Program-made: the position numbers and the translations under genes
Notes under the pieces: generated by a model
Databases searched by the model: none
What the model saw: only the letters and a program-made list of their open reading frames with translations
Told to the model about the DNA's origin: nothing
Assembly: GCA_964458575.1 (NCBI GenBank)
Contig: CAYWMD010000091.1
Coordinates: forward strand, 1 to 17,268
Direction of reading: 5' to 3'
Length of the DNA stretch: 17,268 nt
Source of the DNA: CAYWMD01 sp964458575
GTDB taxonomy: Bacteria > Verrucomicrobiota > Verrucomicrobiia > Limisphaerales > JADLHS01
Shown here: piece after piece, positions 1 to 7,665 of the stretch
How positions within the stretch are numbered: position 1 is the first letter of the stretch
Layout: the number at the start of each line of letters is the position of its first letter

Positions 1-382
1 CGGCAAACAACACAATGACCGTTTGCAGGTTGCTGTCCGCGCGCGTTAGGGGCAGCACCTCGAGACTCCAGACCATCTGCGTGACCGGAATGGGCGAGAG
101 TTTTTCCAACTGCAACTCCACCATGGACACCGTTTCCTCCCGCGTGCTCCTGGGCAGATGCACCACGCGGATGAAGGCGTTGCCCGGCGGCAGCCAGGCG
201 ATGTTCAATTTGGGCTGCCAGAGCGAGCGCCAGGATTTGTTGACCGAGGCGGGCAACGCGTCACCGGTCGCCACCGCGTGCTCGCGACCCGGCGCAAAAC
301 CCTTGCCCTTGGCATCGAACTGCCAGAGGTGCCGGCGGTCGGCCCCGACCCGGATGACGTTGCAGGAATTCCAGCGCGCCAT
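1..382 (-). CDS. GspL/PilM-like secretion or pilus assembly protein (5' part, runs off window)
   Basis: An open frame of 127 codons begins with an ATG one base after the TGA stop of the upstream ATPase gene (TGA-T-ATG) and runs off the left edge of the window. The product starts MARWNSCNVIRVGADRRHLW. Around residues 74-104 it has an 'HLPRSTREE...VELQLEKLSPIPVTQ' stretch, which resembles the conserved region of the cytoplasmic actin-like domain of GspL and PilM proteins ('LP...E..V..QLEK..P.P'). Together with the coupled GspE/PilB-type ATPase this suggests the inner-membrane platform of a type II secretion or type IV pilus machine. Termination-reinitiation coupling with the ATPase is likely because the stop and start are 1 nt apart. 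No ribosome binding site is visible. Family assignment rests on context and a short motif; only the N-terminal third or so is present, so a different actin-like or unrelated partner cannot be excluded. Confidence 0.6.
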   Translation of the reverse strand, partial: MARWNSCNVIRVGADRRHLWQFDAKGKGFAPGREHAVATGDALPASVNKSWRSLWQPKLNIAWLPPGNAFIRVVHLPRSTREETVSMVELQLEKLSPIPVTQMVWSLEVLPLTRADSNLQTVIVLFA

Positions 383-383
383 A

Positions 384-2144
384 TCAGGTGGTCTGGCTCT
401 TCACCCAGATGCCGGTCTTTTCGTTGTCGCCGAGCGTGTCCAGATGTTCCTCGATCTGGGTCACGCGCAGGACTTCCTCGATGGTGGTGATGCCGGCCTT
501 GACCTTATTCCAGCCGTCCACGCGCAAGGTGCGCATGCCCTGTTCCATGGCGCGCGCGGCGATGGTGGTGGAGGAAGCGCGGCCCAGGATCAGCGGACGC
601 AGCGCTTCGTTCAACAGCAGCAATTCATAGATGGCCAGCCGTCCCTGATAGCCGAGCTGGCGGCAATCCTCGCAGCCCGCGCCGCGCATGAACTTCGTGG
701 AAGCCATGTCTTCCTCGGGAAATCCGATCTTGTGCAGGTAACTCTTCTCAACCTTCTGCTCGGTCTTGCAAATCGGACAAATCGTGCGCACGAGCCGTTG
801 CGCCATGATCGCCTCGACCGACGACGCCACGAGAAACGGTTCGATGCCCATGTCAATCAACCGCGTGAACGCGCTCGGGGCGTCGTTCGTGTGCAACGTG
901 GAGAACACCAAGTGTCCCGTGAGCGCCGCGCGGATCGCGATTTCCGCCGTCTCCAGGTCGCGGATTTCGCCGACCATGATCACGTTCGGGTCCTGGCGCA
1001 AAATGTGGCGCAGACCCATCGCAAACGTCAGCCCGATTTCCGGCCGCACGGCGATCTGGTTAATGCCGCGCAACTCATATTCCACCGGTTCTTCAACCGT
1101 GATGATGCGTTTCTGGATCGAGTTGATCGTGCTCAACATCGCGTAGAGCGAAGTGGATTTGCCCGAACCCGTCGGGCCGGTGACCAGCACGATGCCGTGC
1201 GGCTTGACGATGATTTCGCGGATGGCCACTTCGTCCTTGGGCGAAAAACCAAGTTTGTCCAGGCTGAGAAAAATCTTTCCGCGCGACAGCAACCGCAGCG
1301 AAACGCTCTCGCCATAGACCGTCGGCACGGTGGAAACGCGGATGTCAATTTCCTCGCCCTTGATGCGGACATTGATGCGGCCGTCCTGCGGCAGCCGTTT
1401 CTCGGAAATGTTCATCCCGCTCATGACCTTGATGCGGGAAATGATCGCGGCTTGAAACCGCTTCAACTGCGGCGGCAGCGGCGTCTGATGCAGGATGCCG
1501 TCAATGCGGTAGCGGATGCGCAGTTCGTCCTCCTGCGGTTCGAGGTGAATGTCCGTGGCCCGGTCCTTGTAGGCGTCCCAGACGACCTGGTTGACGAATT
1601 TGATGACGCTGGCTTCCTGGTCGCCCTCGGTGATTTCCTTGTCCAACGGCAGCTCCAGGTCCAGCGGCGCGTCCTCGTCCATCTCATCCAGCGTTTCCGC
1701 GCCGACGCCGTAATATTTCTTGAGCGACTTCTCCAGTTCCGCCCGGGGCGCTAGCGCGAACTCCACCGGCCCGTGGGCGTCGTAGCGCACCGCGTTGAGC
1801 ATCGCCGTGTTGAACGGATCGCTGACGGCCACCTGGACGGTGCCGTTGTTCATCGCGGTGGGCAGGACGTTGTATTGGAAGGCGACCTTGGTGGAGATTT
1901 TGTTCCGCGCCTCGGTTTCGACGGTCAGTTTGCCCAGGTCGAGGTACGGCCAGTTCAGCGCCGCGGCGAGCCGTTGGAGAAAAACGTCCTCGGCGATGCC
2001 GCGTTCGCGGCAGATGAACGCCAGCAACGGCTCCTGCGAGCCGTTTTCGGCGGCGACCTGCCAGGCCTTGCGCAGGTCGCCAATCTCCGTGGGCGTTGCG
2101 CCGACCACGGTGGCAAACAAGTTCTTTACTGAGGTAAAGGGCAT
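384..2144 (-). CDS. gspE: GspE/PilB-family type II secretion / type IV pilus assembly ATPase
   Basis: Hexameric AAA-like ATPase that drives pilin or pseudopilin assembly from the cytoplasmic face of the inner membrane. With the ATG at 2144 the protein is 586 aa, normal for PilB and somewhat long for GspE. Residues about 15-150 form the N-terminal T2SSE/MshEN-type domain. The core carries Walker A GPTGSGKS (about 323-330), the Asp-box region 'ITVEEPVEYEL', Walker B 'VIMVGEIRD' (about 388-396) and the His box 'HLVFSTLHTNDA'. A tetracysteine zinc site, CPIC (456/459) and CEDC (491/494), separates this family from the retraction ATPase PilT. An upstream GTG at 2177 would add 11 residues; the ATG at 2144 gives a better N-terminus (MPFTSVKNLF). 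The next gene is coupled by a 1-nt gap. Whether the machine is type II secretion or type IV pilus cannot be decided from this window. Confidence 0.95.
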   Translation of the reverse strand: MPFTSVKNLFATVVGATPTEIGDLRKAWQVAAENGSQEPLLAFICRERGIAEDVFLQRLAAALNWPYLDLGKLTVETEARNKISTKVAFQYNVLPTAMNNGTVQVAVSDPFNTAMLNAVRYDAHGPVEFALAPRAELEKSLKKYYGVGAETLDEMDEDAPLDLELPLDKEITEGDQEASVIKFVNQVVWDAYKDRATDIHLEPQEDELRIRYRIDGILHQTPLPPQLKRFQAAIISRIKVMSGMNISEKRLPQDGRINVRIKGEEIDIRVSTVPTVYGESVSLRLLSRGKIFLSLDKLGFSPKDEVAIREIIVKPHGIVLVTGPTGSGKSTSLYAMLSTINSIQKRIITVEEPVEYELRGINQIAVRPEIGLTFAMGLRHILRQDPNVIMVGEIRDLETAEIAIRAALTGHLVFSTLHTNDAPSAFTRLIDMGIEPFLVASSVEAIMAQRLVRTICPICKTEQKVEKSYLHKIGFPEEDMASTKFMRGAGCEDCRQLGYQGRLAIYELLLLNEALRPLILGRASSTTIAARAMEQGMRTLRVDGWNKVKAGITTIEEVLRVTQIEEHLDTLGDNEKTGIWVKSQTT

Positions 2145-2180
2145 TATCGTTCTTTGACCGTCACGAACATTGAACACGCT

Positions 2181-2209
2181 AGGCTAAAAAAAGTTGCGTT
2201 GAGGGTCAA
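2181..2209 (-). promoter_or_regulatory. Candidate sigma70-type promoter for the gspE operon
   Basis: On the minus strand TTGACC (2209-2204) lies 17 nt from TAGCCT (2186-2181). The -35 matches 5/6 of TTGACA; the -10 matches only 3/6, though these are the strongly conserved T, A and final T. Transcription would start near 2174, about 30 nt before the gspE ATG. The assignment is by consensus only. Confidence 0.3.
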
Positions 2210-2332
2210 AGTATTAAAACCCGCGGCTGTGTCTGTGTCTCAAAGTTGGCCGGAGCGCGTCGCAACGGAACCACCGGCATTTTTTATTGCCCATCCCACC
2301 GTTTGCCATACCCTGCCAAGCCATTGGCGTTC

Positions 2333-3382
2333 ATGAACTCATTCCGCAACCACCGTCTCCGCGACCTGACCCTGCCGACCAGTACCACTTGGTTGCTCAC
2401 GGACATCGCCGAGGCCAAGGGCAAGCAGGAACTTTACACCCGCCAATCGCCGCAAATCCTCAAAGCCCTGCGCGACACCGCCATCATCCAGAGCGCCGAA
2501 TCCTCCAATCGCATCGAAGGCGTGACCGTGGACCGCGACCGCCTGCGCCCGCTCATCCTCGGCCACGCCCGCCCGCGCGACCGTTCCGAGGAGGAAGTCA
2601 TCGGCTACCGGCGCGCCCTCAATGAAATCCACGCCAAAGCCGCCGGCATCCCTATCAATGCCGCCACCCTGAAACACCTGCACGCCCTCTGCCAGCACGG
2701 CAGCGGCGACGCCGGCCAGTTCAAACGTGTGGACAACGACATCATTCAACTCGATCCCGGCCAAGCACCGAAGATTCGATTCAAATGCGTCCCGTCCAGA
2801 CAAACACCCGCCGCCGTGGACGAACTCTGCCTGCTCTACCGCCACACGCTCGAACAGGAACACGTCCCGCCGCTCATCGCCGCCGCTGCGTTGGTGCTGG
2901 ACTTCACCTGCATCCATCCCTTCCGCGACGGCAACGGGCGCGTGTCCCGACTCCTCACCCTGCTGGCGCTTTACCAGCACGACTACGAAGTGGGCCGCTA
3001 TATCAGCCTGGAACGGCTCACCGAAGAATCGAAGGGAGATTACTACGAAGCCCTGCAACGCAGTTCCCAGCGCTGGCACGAAGGCAAACACGACCTGACC
3101 CCGTGGCTGAACTTCTTCCTCGCCATCATCCGCCGCGCGTGCGCCGAATTTGAACAACGCGCCGGCCAGATCAAAAGCCCGCGCGGTGCGAAAACCGCAT
3201 TGCTCGAACACGCCCTTGCGGAAATCGTTGGCGAATTCACCGTCGCCGAACTCGAAAAGCTCTGCCCCGGTGTCAGTCGCGAACTCATCCGCCACAGGCT
3301 CAAAGAACTGAAAACCGTCGGCTCAGTCGAATGTGTTGGTCGCGGCCCAGGAGCAAAATGGCGAAAGAAGGTAACAACTTGA
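2333..3382 (+). CDS. Class II Fic family protein (AMP-transferase) with C-terminal winged helix
   Basis: Fic enzymes move AMP or another nucleotide phosphate from a nucleotide onto a hydroxyl of a target protein. The 349-aa product has a Fic_N-type region, then an inhibitory-helix motif S58-N-R-I-E62-G63, which fits (S/T)xxxE(G/N). This motif lies N-terminal to the catalytic core, so the protein is a class II, self-inhibited Fic. The active-site loop HPFRDGNGR is intact at 195-203 (catalytic H195). The flap region 'FKRVDNDIIQL' is at 130-140. The last 50 residues (about 300-346, 'FTVAELEKLCPGVSRELIRHRLKEL') look like a winged helix. I chose the ATG at 2333 because MNSFRNHRLRDL is a usual Fic_N start; an ATG at 2246 would add 29 unconvincing residues. 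No small antitoxin gene adjoins it, as expected for class II. Its target is unknown. Confidence 0.92.
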   Translation: MNSFRNHRLRDLTLPTSTTWLLTDIAEAKGKQELYTRQSPQILKALRDTAIIQSAESSNRIEGVTVDRDRLRPLILGHARPRDRSEEEVIGYRRALNEIHAKAAGIPINAATLKHLHALCQHGSGDAGQFKRVDNDIIQLDPGQAPKIRFKCVPSRQTPAAVDELCLLYRHTLEQEHVPPLIAAAALVLDFTCIHPFRDGNGRVSRLLTLLALYQHDYEVGRYISLERLTEESKGDYYEALQRSSQRWHEGKHDLTPWLNFFLAIIRRACAEFEQRAGQIKSPRGAKTALLEHALAEIVGEFTVAELEKLCPGVSRELIRHRLKELKTVGSVECVGRGPGAKWRKKVTT

Positions 3383-3668
3383 AAAAAGGGTAATAAAGAA
3401 GGTATTAGCAAATTCACAACGCGGCTCAACCATGTCCAACGCAATGCCACCGCAAACACAGTTGTTGCTTGACCAGATTGTTCAAGTCAGACCTCGCGAA
3501 GTAAGTGGCAGCAGTTCTTCGAACCGTTCGGACTAAGAACGAGCTCGCTCGATTCTTGCACAAACGCTGCATTCTCGCACTGTTCACAGATAGCCGTGTG
3601 CCAACTCCGGGCGACGGACGGCCACGTAATCGCGATTTCCGGCGCCGTCGTATTGCCAGAATGCGGGG

Positions 3669-3688
3669 CGACACTTTTCAAAGTGTCG
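3669..3688. repeat. Perfect inverted repeat, 9-bp arms with 2-nt centre
   Basis: CGACACTTT (3669-3677) and AAAGTGTCG (3680-3688) are exact reverse complements separated by TC. The near-absent loop suits a protein-binding dyad better than an RNA hairpin. It lies 137 nt before the purU start, so an operator is possible but unproven. Confidence 0.6.
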
Positions 3689-3794
3689 AATATGTCCGCT
3701 GTTGTCACCGCACGACAAAGTCGGCAAGCTCCACCGCGTTTATGCGAGTTAAAAATCCCTCTCGCCGTGCGCGCAAACCGTCGCGGCCGGTGGG

Positions 3795-3815
3795 TTTGAC
3801 GCTTGAACTTTGAGT
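3795..3815 (+). repeat. Three tandem 7-nt repeats (YTTGAVN) just before purU
   Basis: TTTGACG, CTTGAAC and TTTGAGT sit head to tail, ending 10 nt before the purU ATG. A closely similar triplet lies upstream of the TPR gene at 5026-5046. The first repeat includes TTGACG, which resembles a -35 element but is too close to the ATG for a matching -10. Confidence 0.55.
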
Positions 3816-3825
3816 TTTTTGCACC

Positions 3826-4671
3826 ATGAAACGTTACGCCACCATCACCGTCATTGGCCGCGACAAAACGGGCGTCGTTGCGCGCGTCACGTCCTTCCTC
3901 TTCGAACAGCACGCCAATATCGAGGCGTTGGAGGAAAAAGTCACCCGGGGGCAGTTCGGCATGACGATTCAGGCGTCCTGGCCGCCGGGCGCGTGCAGCG
4001 AGGCGGCGTTGCGCGCCGGGTTGGACCGGCTCGCGGTCGCCCTGGGCATGGAAATCAAAATCCGCTTCACGGACCCGCGCCGCCGCCAGCGGTTCGCCAT
4101 CATGGTCACAAAGGAGACGCACTGTTTCGAGGCGATCATGGCCGCCTGCCGGAGCGGCGGGATCAAGGCCGATCCCACGCTCGTCATCAGCAATCATCAC
4201 GAACTGGAGCCGCTGGCCCGACGCGAGCGACTGCCGTTTGTCCGGTTGCCGTGGGTGGAGCGCGCGGTGGCGGAAACGCGCGCGGTGCAGTTGCTGGAAA
4301 AGCACGAGATTGATTTTGTCGTCCTCGCGCGGTTCATGAAGATTCTCTCGCCGAACTTCGTGTGGCGTTACAAGAACAAGATCATCAATATTCACCCATC
4401 GCTGCTGCCCAGTTTTCCCGGGCCGCAGGCGTATCGGCAGGCTTACGAGCACGGCGTCAAGATTGTCGGTGTGACGGCGCATTTCGTCAGCATGCATCTG
4501 GATGAAGGTCCGATCATCGCCCAAGGCAGCTTCCATCTCCGGTCCGGCACGGCGCTCAAGGAAATCGTCGCCGCGGGACAAAAGCTCGAAGCGCAGGTGC
4601 TCGTCAAGGCCATCAAACTCTATCTGACGCGGCGGCTGGATGTGTATTGGGGCACGGTGAAGGAAGTGTGA
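3826..4671 (+). CDS. purU: Formyltetrahydrofolate deformylase (PurU-type)
   Basis: Hydrolyses 10-formyltetrahydrofolate to formate and tetrahydrofolate in the cytoplasm, balancing one-carbon pools and supplying formate. The 281-aa length is normal for the family. Residues 1-80 form an ACT regulatory domain ('ITVIGRDKTGVVARVTSFL'). Residues from about 88 onward form the formyltransferase fold shared with PurN. Catalytic-type residues are N188 and H190 in 'INIHPSLLPSFPG' and D226 in 'HLDEGPII'; 'LARFMKILS' (167-175) is also a family signature. The extreme C-terminus ('RRLDVYWGTVKEV') departs from the usual PurU ending, so some divergence in function is possible. It stands alone, with no folate or purine genes nearby. 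No Shine-Dalgarno precedes the ATG; three 7-nt repeats do. A long antisense open frame across it is a codon-usage shadow. Confidence 0.92.
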   Translation: MKRYATITVIGRDKTGVVARVTSFLFEQHANIEALEEKVTRGQFGMTIQASWPPGACSEAALRAGLDRLAVALGMEIKIRFTDPRRRQRFAIMVTKETHCFEAIMAACRSGGIKADPTLVISNHHELEPLARRERLPFVRLPWVERAVAETRAVQLLEKHEIDFVVLARFMKILSPNFVWRYKNKIINIHPSLLPSFPGPQAYRQAYEHGVKIVGVTAHFVSMHLDEGPIIAQGSFHLRSGTALKEIVAAGQKLEAQVLVKAIKLYLTRRLDVYWGTVKEV

Positions 4672-4759
4672 GGGCGGGCGAAGCGCCAAGTTCAAAGGCC
4701 TAAGCCGTGCCGAAAGACTTCTAATTTTTCCGGCCTCGCGGCGGCATTGGTTGGGCCAT

Positions 4760-4806
4760 CCCTCACCCTCCCTCACCCTGACCCTCTCCCATCCGATGGG
4801 AGAGGG
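4760..4806 (+). repeat. REP-like palindromic repeat, copy A
   Basis: Two CCCTCACCCT units (4760-4769, 4770-4779) lead into a near-perfect hairpin: CCCTCTCCCATC (4782-4793), a single C, then GATGGGAGAGGG (4795-4806). The combination of a CCCTCACCC leader and a CCCTCTCCC/GGGAGAGGG palindrome is a dispersed intergenic repeat type known from many bacterial genomes. An inverted partner lies at 4889-4928. Confidence 0.75.
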
Positions 4807-4888
4807 GACAGCAATTGGCAGGTCTTTATTGGTGGCTGATCCTCGAGTAAACACGGTCAACCGATCTTTCAAGAACCGGATTACGATT

Positions 4889-4928
4889 CTCTCTCTCTCA
4901 TCGGATGGGAGAGGGCTGGGGTGAGGGA
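4889..4928 (-). repeat. REP-like palindromic repeat, copy B (inverted relative to copy A)
   Basis: Read on the minus strand it gives CCCTCACCCCAGCCCTCTCC followed by CATCCGATGAGAGAGAG, the same leader and palindrome as copy A in the opposite orientation. One arm has decayed into a CT run. The two copies enclose about 80 bp of unique sequence, forming a REPIN-like pair between purU and the TPR gene. Confidence 0.7.
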
Positions 4929-5025
4929 TAGTTGTCCAGATTCGACGATCGGCAACAGCTTGACTTGAAAAATGGCGGCGAACGGAGCGGTGCGGCGCGT
5001 TTTGGTGTTTTGCCCTCCCGCTTGT

Positions 5026-5046
5026 CTTGAGCTTTGAGCTTTGAAC
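5026..5046 (+). repeat. Three tandem 7-nt repeats upstream of the TPR gene
   Basis: CTTGAGC, TTTGAGC and TTTGAAC are contiguous and end 28 nt before the GTG start of the TPR gene. They match the repeats at 3795-3815 before purU in unit length, sequence and orientation relative to the gene. Confidence 0.55.
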
Positions 5047-5074
5047 CGCGGGTTTCCTGCCCTAGCTTCGCTGG

Positions 5075-6049
5075 GTGAACAAGATCATTTATGGCCTGTT
5101 GGGTGCATTGTTGTCCGCGCCCGCGCTTCCCGCTGCCACCAACGACAACGTCCAAACCAACAGGGCGATGGTCGCCGCCACCGGCACCAACAGCCAGGTC
5201 GAGGCGGAATTCAAAAAGCTGGAGGAGATGGACGACGCGGCGGCGGCTGAGGTGGACAAGTGGATTCGGGACAATCAGAAATTTGCCGCCGAGGGCGCCG
5301 GCGTGCCGAATGACCAGTTGAATCAGCGCATTCGCGCGCGGCTGGCGCCGATTCGCAAGGCGTACGAGGAATTCATCGCACAACATCCGGACCACGCCGG
5401 GGTGCGTCTGGCGTTCGCCAGCTTTCTTGAAGATCAAAATGATGAAGAGGCGGCCCTCTTGCATCTGGAGAAGGCGCGCGAACTGGATCCGAAGAATCCG
5501 GCGGCCTGGAACAACCTGGCCAATCACTACGGCCACGACGGCCCCGTCAAGAAGTCCTTTGAGTACTACGCCAAGGCCATCGAGTTGAATCCGAACGAGC
5601 CGGTCTATTACCAGAATTTTGCCACGACCGTTTATCTGTTCCGCAAGGACGCGATGGAGTTTTACAGCATCACGGAGCAGCAGGTCTTCGACAAGGCGCT
5701 TGGGCTTTACGAAAAGGCCTTCCAGCTCGCTCCCGAAGACTTCAACCTTGCCACCGACCTGGCGCAGACCTATTACGGCATCAAACCCACGCGCACGGAT
5801 GATGCCTTGAAAGCCTGGACCAACGCGCTGGCGGTCGCCCACGACGACGTCGAGCGCGAGGGCGTGCATGTCCATTTCGCGCGGTTCAAATGGCACGCCG
5901 GCCGCACCAACGAAGCCCGCGCCCACTTGAATCTGGTGACGAATACCCTGTACGGGGATTTGAAGCGGCGATTGTTGCGCAATCTCGACGCGCCAGCGGC
6001 GCCGGCCAATTCCACCAACTCGCCGCCGGCGGCCGTTGAGCAGAAGTGA
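5075..6049 (+). CDS. Secreted TPR-repeat protein
   Basis: The 324-aa product begins with a signal peptide, MNKIIYGLLGALLSAPALPA, with likely cleavage near residues 20-21, so it probably acts in the periplasm. Residues 42-105 are helical and charged. TPR-like units follow at about 109-142 ('EAALLHLEKARELDPKNP') and 143-176 ('AWNNLANHYG...AIELNPNEP'), with further degenerate units to about 290 ('ALGLYEKAFQLAPED', 'ALKAWTNALAVA'). The last 20 residues are a Pro/Ala/Ser/Asn tail. TPRs mediate protein-protein contacts; the partner is unknown. The start is GTG at 5075, because no in-frame ATG lies before the signal peptide, and no Shine-Dalgarno is visible. It converges on the C92 peptidase gene with only 13 bp between stops, leaving no room for a conventional terminator. 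Confidence 0.85.
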   Translation: MNKIIYGLLGALLSAPALPAATNDNVQTNRAMVAATGTNSQVEAEFKKLEEMDDAAAAEVDKWIRDNQKFAAEGAGVPNDQLNQRIRARLAPIRKAYEEFIAQHPDHAGVRLAFASFLEDQNDEEAALLHLEKARELDPKNPAAWNNLANHYGHDGPVKKSFEYYAKAIELNPNEPVYYQNFATTVYLFRKDAMEFYSITEQQVFDKALGLYEKAFQLAPEDFNLATDLAQTYYGIKPTRTDDALKAWTNALAVAHDDVEREGVHVHFARFKWHAGRTNEARAHLNLVTNTLYGDLKRRLLRNLDAPAAPANSTNSPPAAVEQK

Positions 6050-6062
6050 TCCGCTATCGCGG

Positions 6063-7604
6063 TCATTGCGGCTGCGCCAGCACGTGCCACTTCGGGCGCT
6101 GACAACTTCTGCGAAATTCTTCGAGCGAAGCTTCCACGGCTTGCTTGCCGCGCTCCTGGCCGTCGAGAAAGACGATCAGATCAAACTGCTGTTCCGGAGT
6201 GTTGCATTGCGCGGCGAATTGTCTGGCAATTTCGTTGGCGGGGGTGACTTGCCGCCCCAGCATCTCCACCGTGGGCAACTTCAGTCCCGTGAAACCCGCG
6301 GACGGCTCATAGGCTTTATAGACGACTTCCGTGCAGACCAGCTTCGCGTCGGTGGAAAAATCGAAGTCGAAGTCGTAGGGGCGCCCCACGTAGTGAAATG
6401 CGCGCGCGATCGCCTGTGCTCTCTCCACTTTGGGCAGCCGCGGTCGCAACCCGGCCAGCGAATCGCAAGCCAGCGAGTGTTCGATGGTTGTAAGCGACAC
6501 ACCCTCGCTCATGGCTTCAATCACGCGCACGCTATGCTCATGCTCCTGCGGTGTGATGCTGGTCTGGTAAGCGACAGCGGATCGCGCCTGGATGAGCCGG
6601 TCCAAATCTCCGCTCGCCTCGCCCTGTAGTTTCACCCAGGCCTGTGTTGCTTGATCATCGAAGAACGCGCGGCGCTCCGCCGGTGTGCCGATGTACAGCG
6701 CCGCGTGCGGCCAGAAGCCCGGCAAGCCGACGTTCGACAAATACCATTCGCGCCGCGTCAACATCACGTCGCCGGGCTGAAGCTTCGGTTGCAGTTCGCG
6801 AATCTGCTTTTCCGAAACCAACGACCGGCCGACGCGGTAAACTTTCGTGTCGCCCATCCATTCGGAAACGCCGGCCTGGATGGGCAGCCAAGCGGTGTTC
6901 GCGCCGCTTTGCAATACCTTCAATGCGTTTTTCAACGTCTGCGCCTCGCTGCGACCCTTGCCGGCTTGCCACAAATATTCGGCGTCCGCTCTGATTCCTT
7001 CGCGCAACTTCATCGGCGGATCTGGCGCGAAGGTTTTCATCGTGACTTCGCTGGCGGCAAAGCGCGTCGCCATGGCCACGTTCAGGTATTTGAACTTCAA
7101 CTTCGCGTACGAACCGGCGGGCAGGCCGAGTTCGGGCACGGCATCATTGAGCACCTTGTCCAGTTCCGGATTGTGGTCGTTGCGATCCATCCACTCCAGC
7201 GCCGCGCGATACTTCGCCAGCATCGCGGCGTAACCGATCAAAAAGGACTCCGCTCTGGCTGCGCCTTTCAATCGGAACCAATTCGCGTGATATTGCTCCG
7301 TTGAATCGAGCGCAACCATGTAGTCCAGGAACCGTTGCCAGGTGTTCCAGACGACCAGCTTTTCCTCGCGTCGCAACAGACGTTGCTCCTTGGGTGTCGT
7401 GGCAGGAAACAAGTCTGGCTGGGACTCCACGAACCGGATGACTTCACGCAAACCGTTTCGGTGAGTTTCCACCGCGCCGATGTCCGCTGGCAGGCGCGCA
7501 CTCAACTCGGTTGCGGAAATTTTGTAGATGGGCTTGATCTCGCTCCCCAGCGCGGCCATGCCGGGAAGGAAAAGCAGACAAAGGAGGAAGGTTGCTTTCG
7601 CCAT
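6063..7604 (-). CDS. Secreted YiiX/YebB-like permuted papain-fold peptidase (C92-type)
   Basis: From the ATG at 7604 the protein is 513 aa with an N-terminal signal peptide (MAKATFLLCLLFLPGMAALG). Residues about 22-270 form a mostly helical region I do not recognise. The C-terminal half has the circularly permuted NlpC/P60-like order of the YiiX/DUF830 group: 'GDVMLTRREW' (about 278-287), the putative catalytic His in 'WPHAALYIG' (H300), and the putative catalytic Cys in 'AKLVCTEVVYKAY' (C424). Such enzymes are predicted to cleave amide or ester bonds in the envelope; lipid or peptidoglycan substrates are possible, and the true one is unknown. A GTG at 7652 would add 16 residues but bury the signal peptide. 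It lies 102 nt downstream of the rhombosortase gene on the same strand and could share its transcript. Confidence 0.8.
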   Translation of the reverse strand: MAKATFLLCLLFLPGMAALGSEIKPIYKISATELSARLPADIGAVETHRNGLREVIRFVESQPDLFPATTPKEQRLLRREEKLVVWNTWQRFLDYMVALDSTEQYHANWFRLKGAARAESFLIGYAAMLAKYRAALEWMDRNDHNPELDKVLNDAVPELGLPAGSYAKLKFKYLNVAMATRFAASEVTMKTFAPDPPMKLREGIRADAEYLWQAGKGRSEAQTLKNALKVLQSGANTAWLPIQAGVSEWMGDTKVYRVGRSLVSEKQIRELQPKLQPGDVMLTRREWYLSNVGLPGFWPHAALYIGTPAERRAFFDDQATQAWVKLQGEASGDLDRLIQARSAVAYQTSITPQEHEHSVRVIEAMSEGVSLTTIEHSLACDSLAGLRPRLPKVERAQAIARAFHYVGRPYDFDFDFSTDAKLVCTEVVYKAYEPSAGFTGLKLPTVEMLGRQVTPANEIARQFAAQCNTPEQQFDLIVFLDGQERGKQAVEASLEEFRRSCQRPKWHVLAQPQ

Positions 7605-7665
7605 ATCCAGGCCGAAGCGTTCCCAAGAATGATCGAACTGGCAAGCTTGCACTGTGACACGACGA

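Larger units (their letters stand above)
3383..3825 (+). other. 443-bp gap between fic and purU without a credible gene
   Basis: Short open frames exist on both strands, but their translations are Arg/Ser-rich, low in hydrophobics and match no family I recognise. The stretch contains a perfect 9-bp inverted repeat at 3669-3688 and three 7-nt repeats at 3795-3815, both listed separately. No tRNA fold, intrinsic terminator or clear promoter was seen. It could be a decayed gene or a repeat-derived spacer. Confidence 0.5.

Noticed and set aside
15..1754. A 579-codon open frame on the plus strand opposite gspE
   Set aside because: Arg/Ala/Asp-rich translation with no domain; it is the antisense shadow of a strongly supported ATPase gene, as happens with GC-rich codon use.
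2339..3295. A 318-codon minus-strand open frame opposite the Fic gene
   Set aside because: No recognisable motif and fully antisense to a Fic gene with an intact catalytic loop.
3505..3813. Small plus-strand open frame of 102 codons before purU
   Set aside because: Composition is Arg/Ser-heavy, it spans the dyad and the 7-nt repeats, and no start signal or homology is evident.
3487..4872. A 461-codon minus-strand open frame covering purU and the region before it
   Set aside because: Its start lies in the REP-like repeat and most of it is antisense to purU; translation shows no domain.
4760..4928. CRISPR array
   Set aside because: Only two units in inverted orientation, strongly palindromic, with no regular direct-repeat/spacer pattern.
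4898..5926. A 342-codon minus-strand open frame opposite the TPR gene
   Set aside because: Starts inside the REP-like repeat ('YPSPQPSPIR' is a typical repeat-derived peptide) and mirrors the TPR gene.
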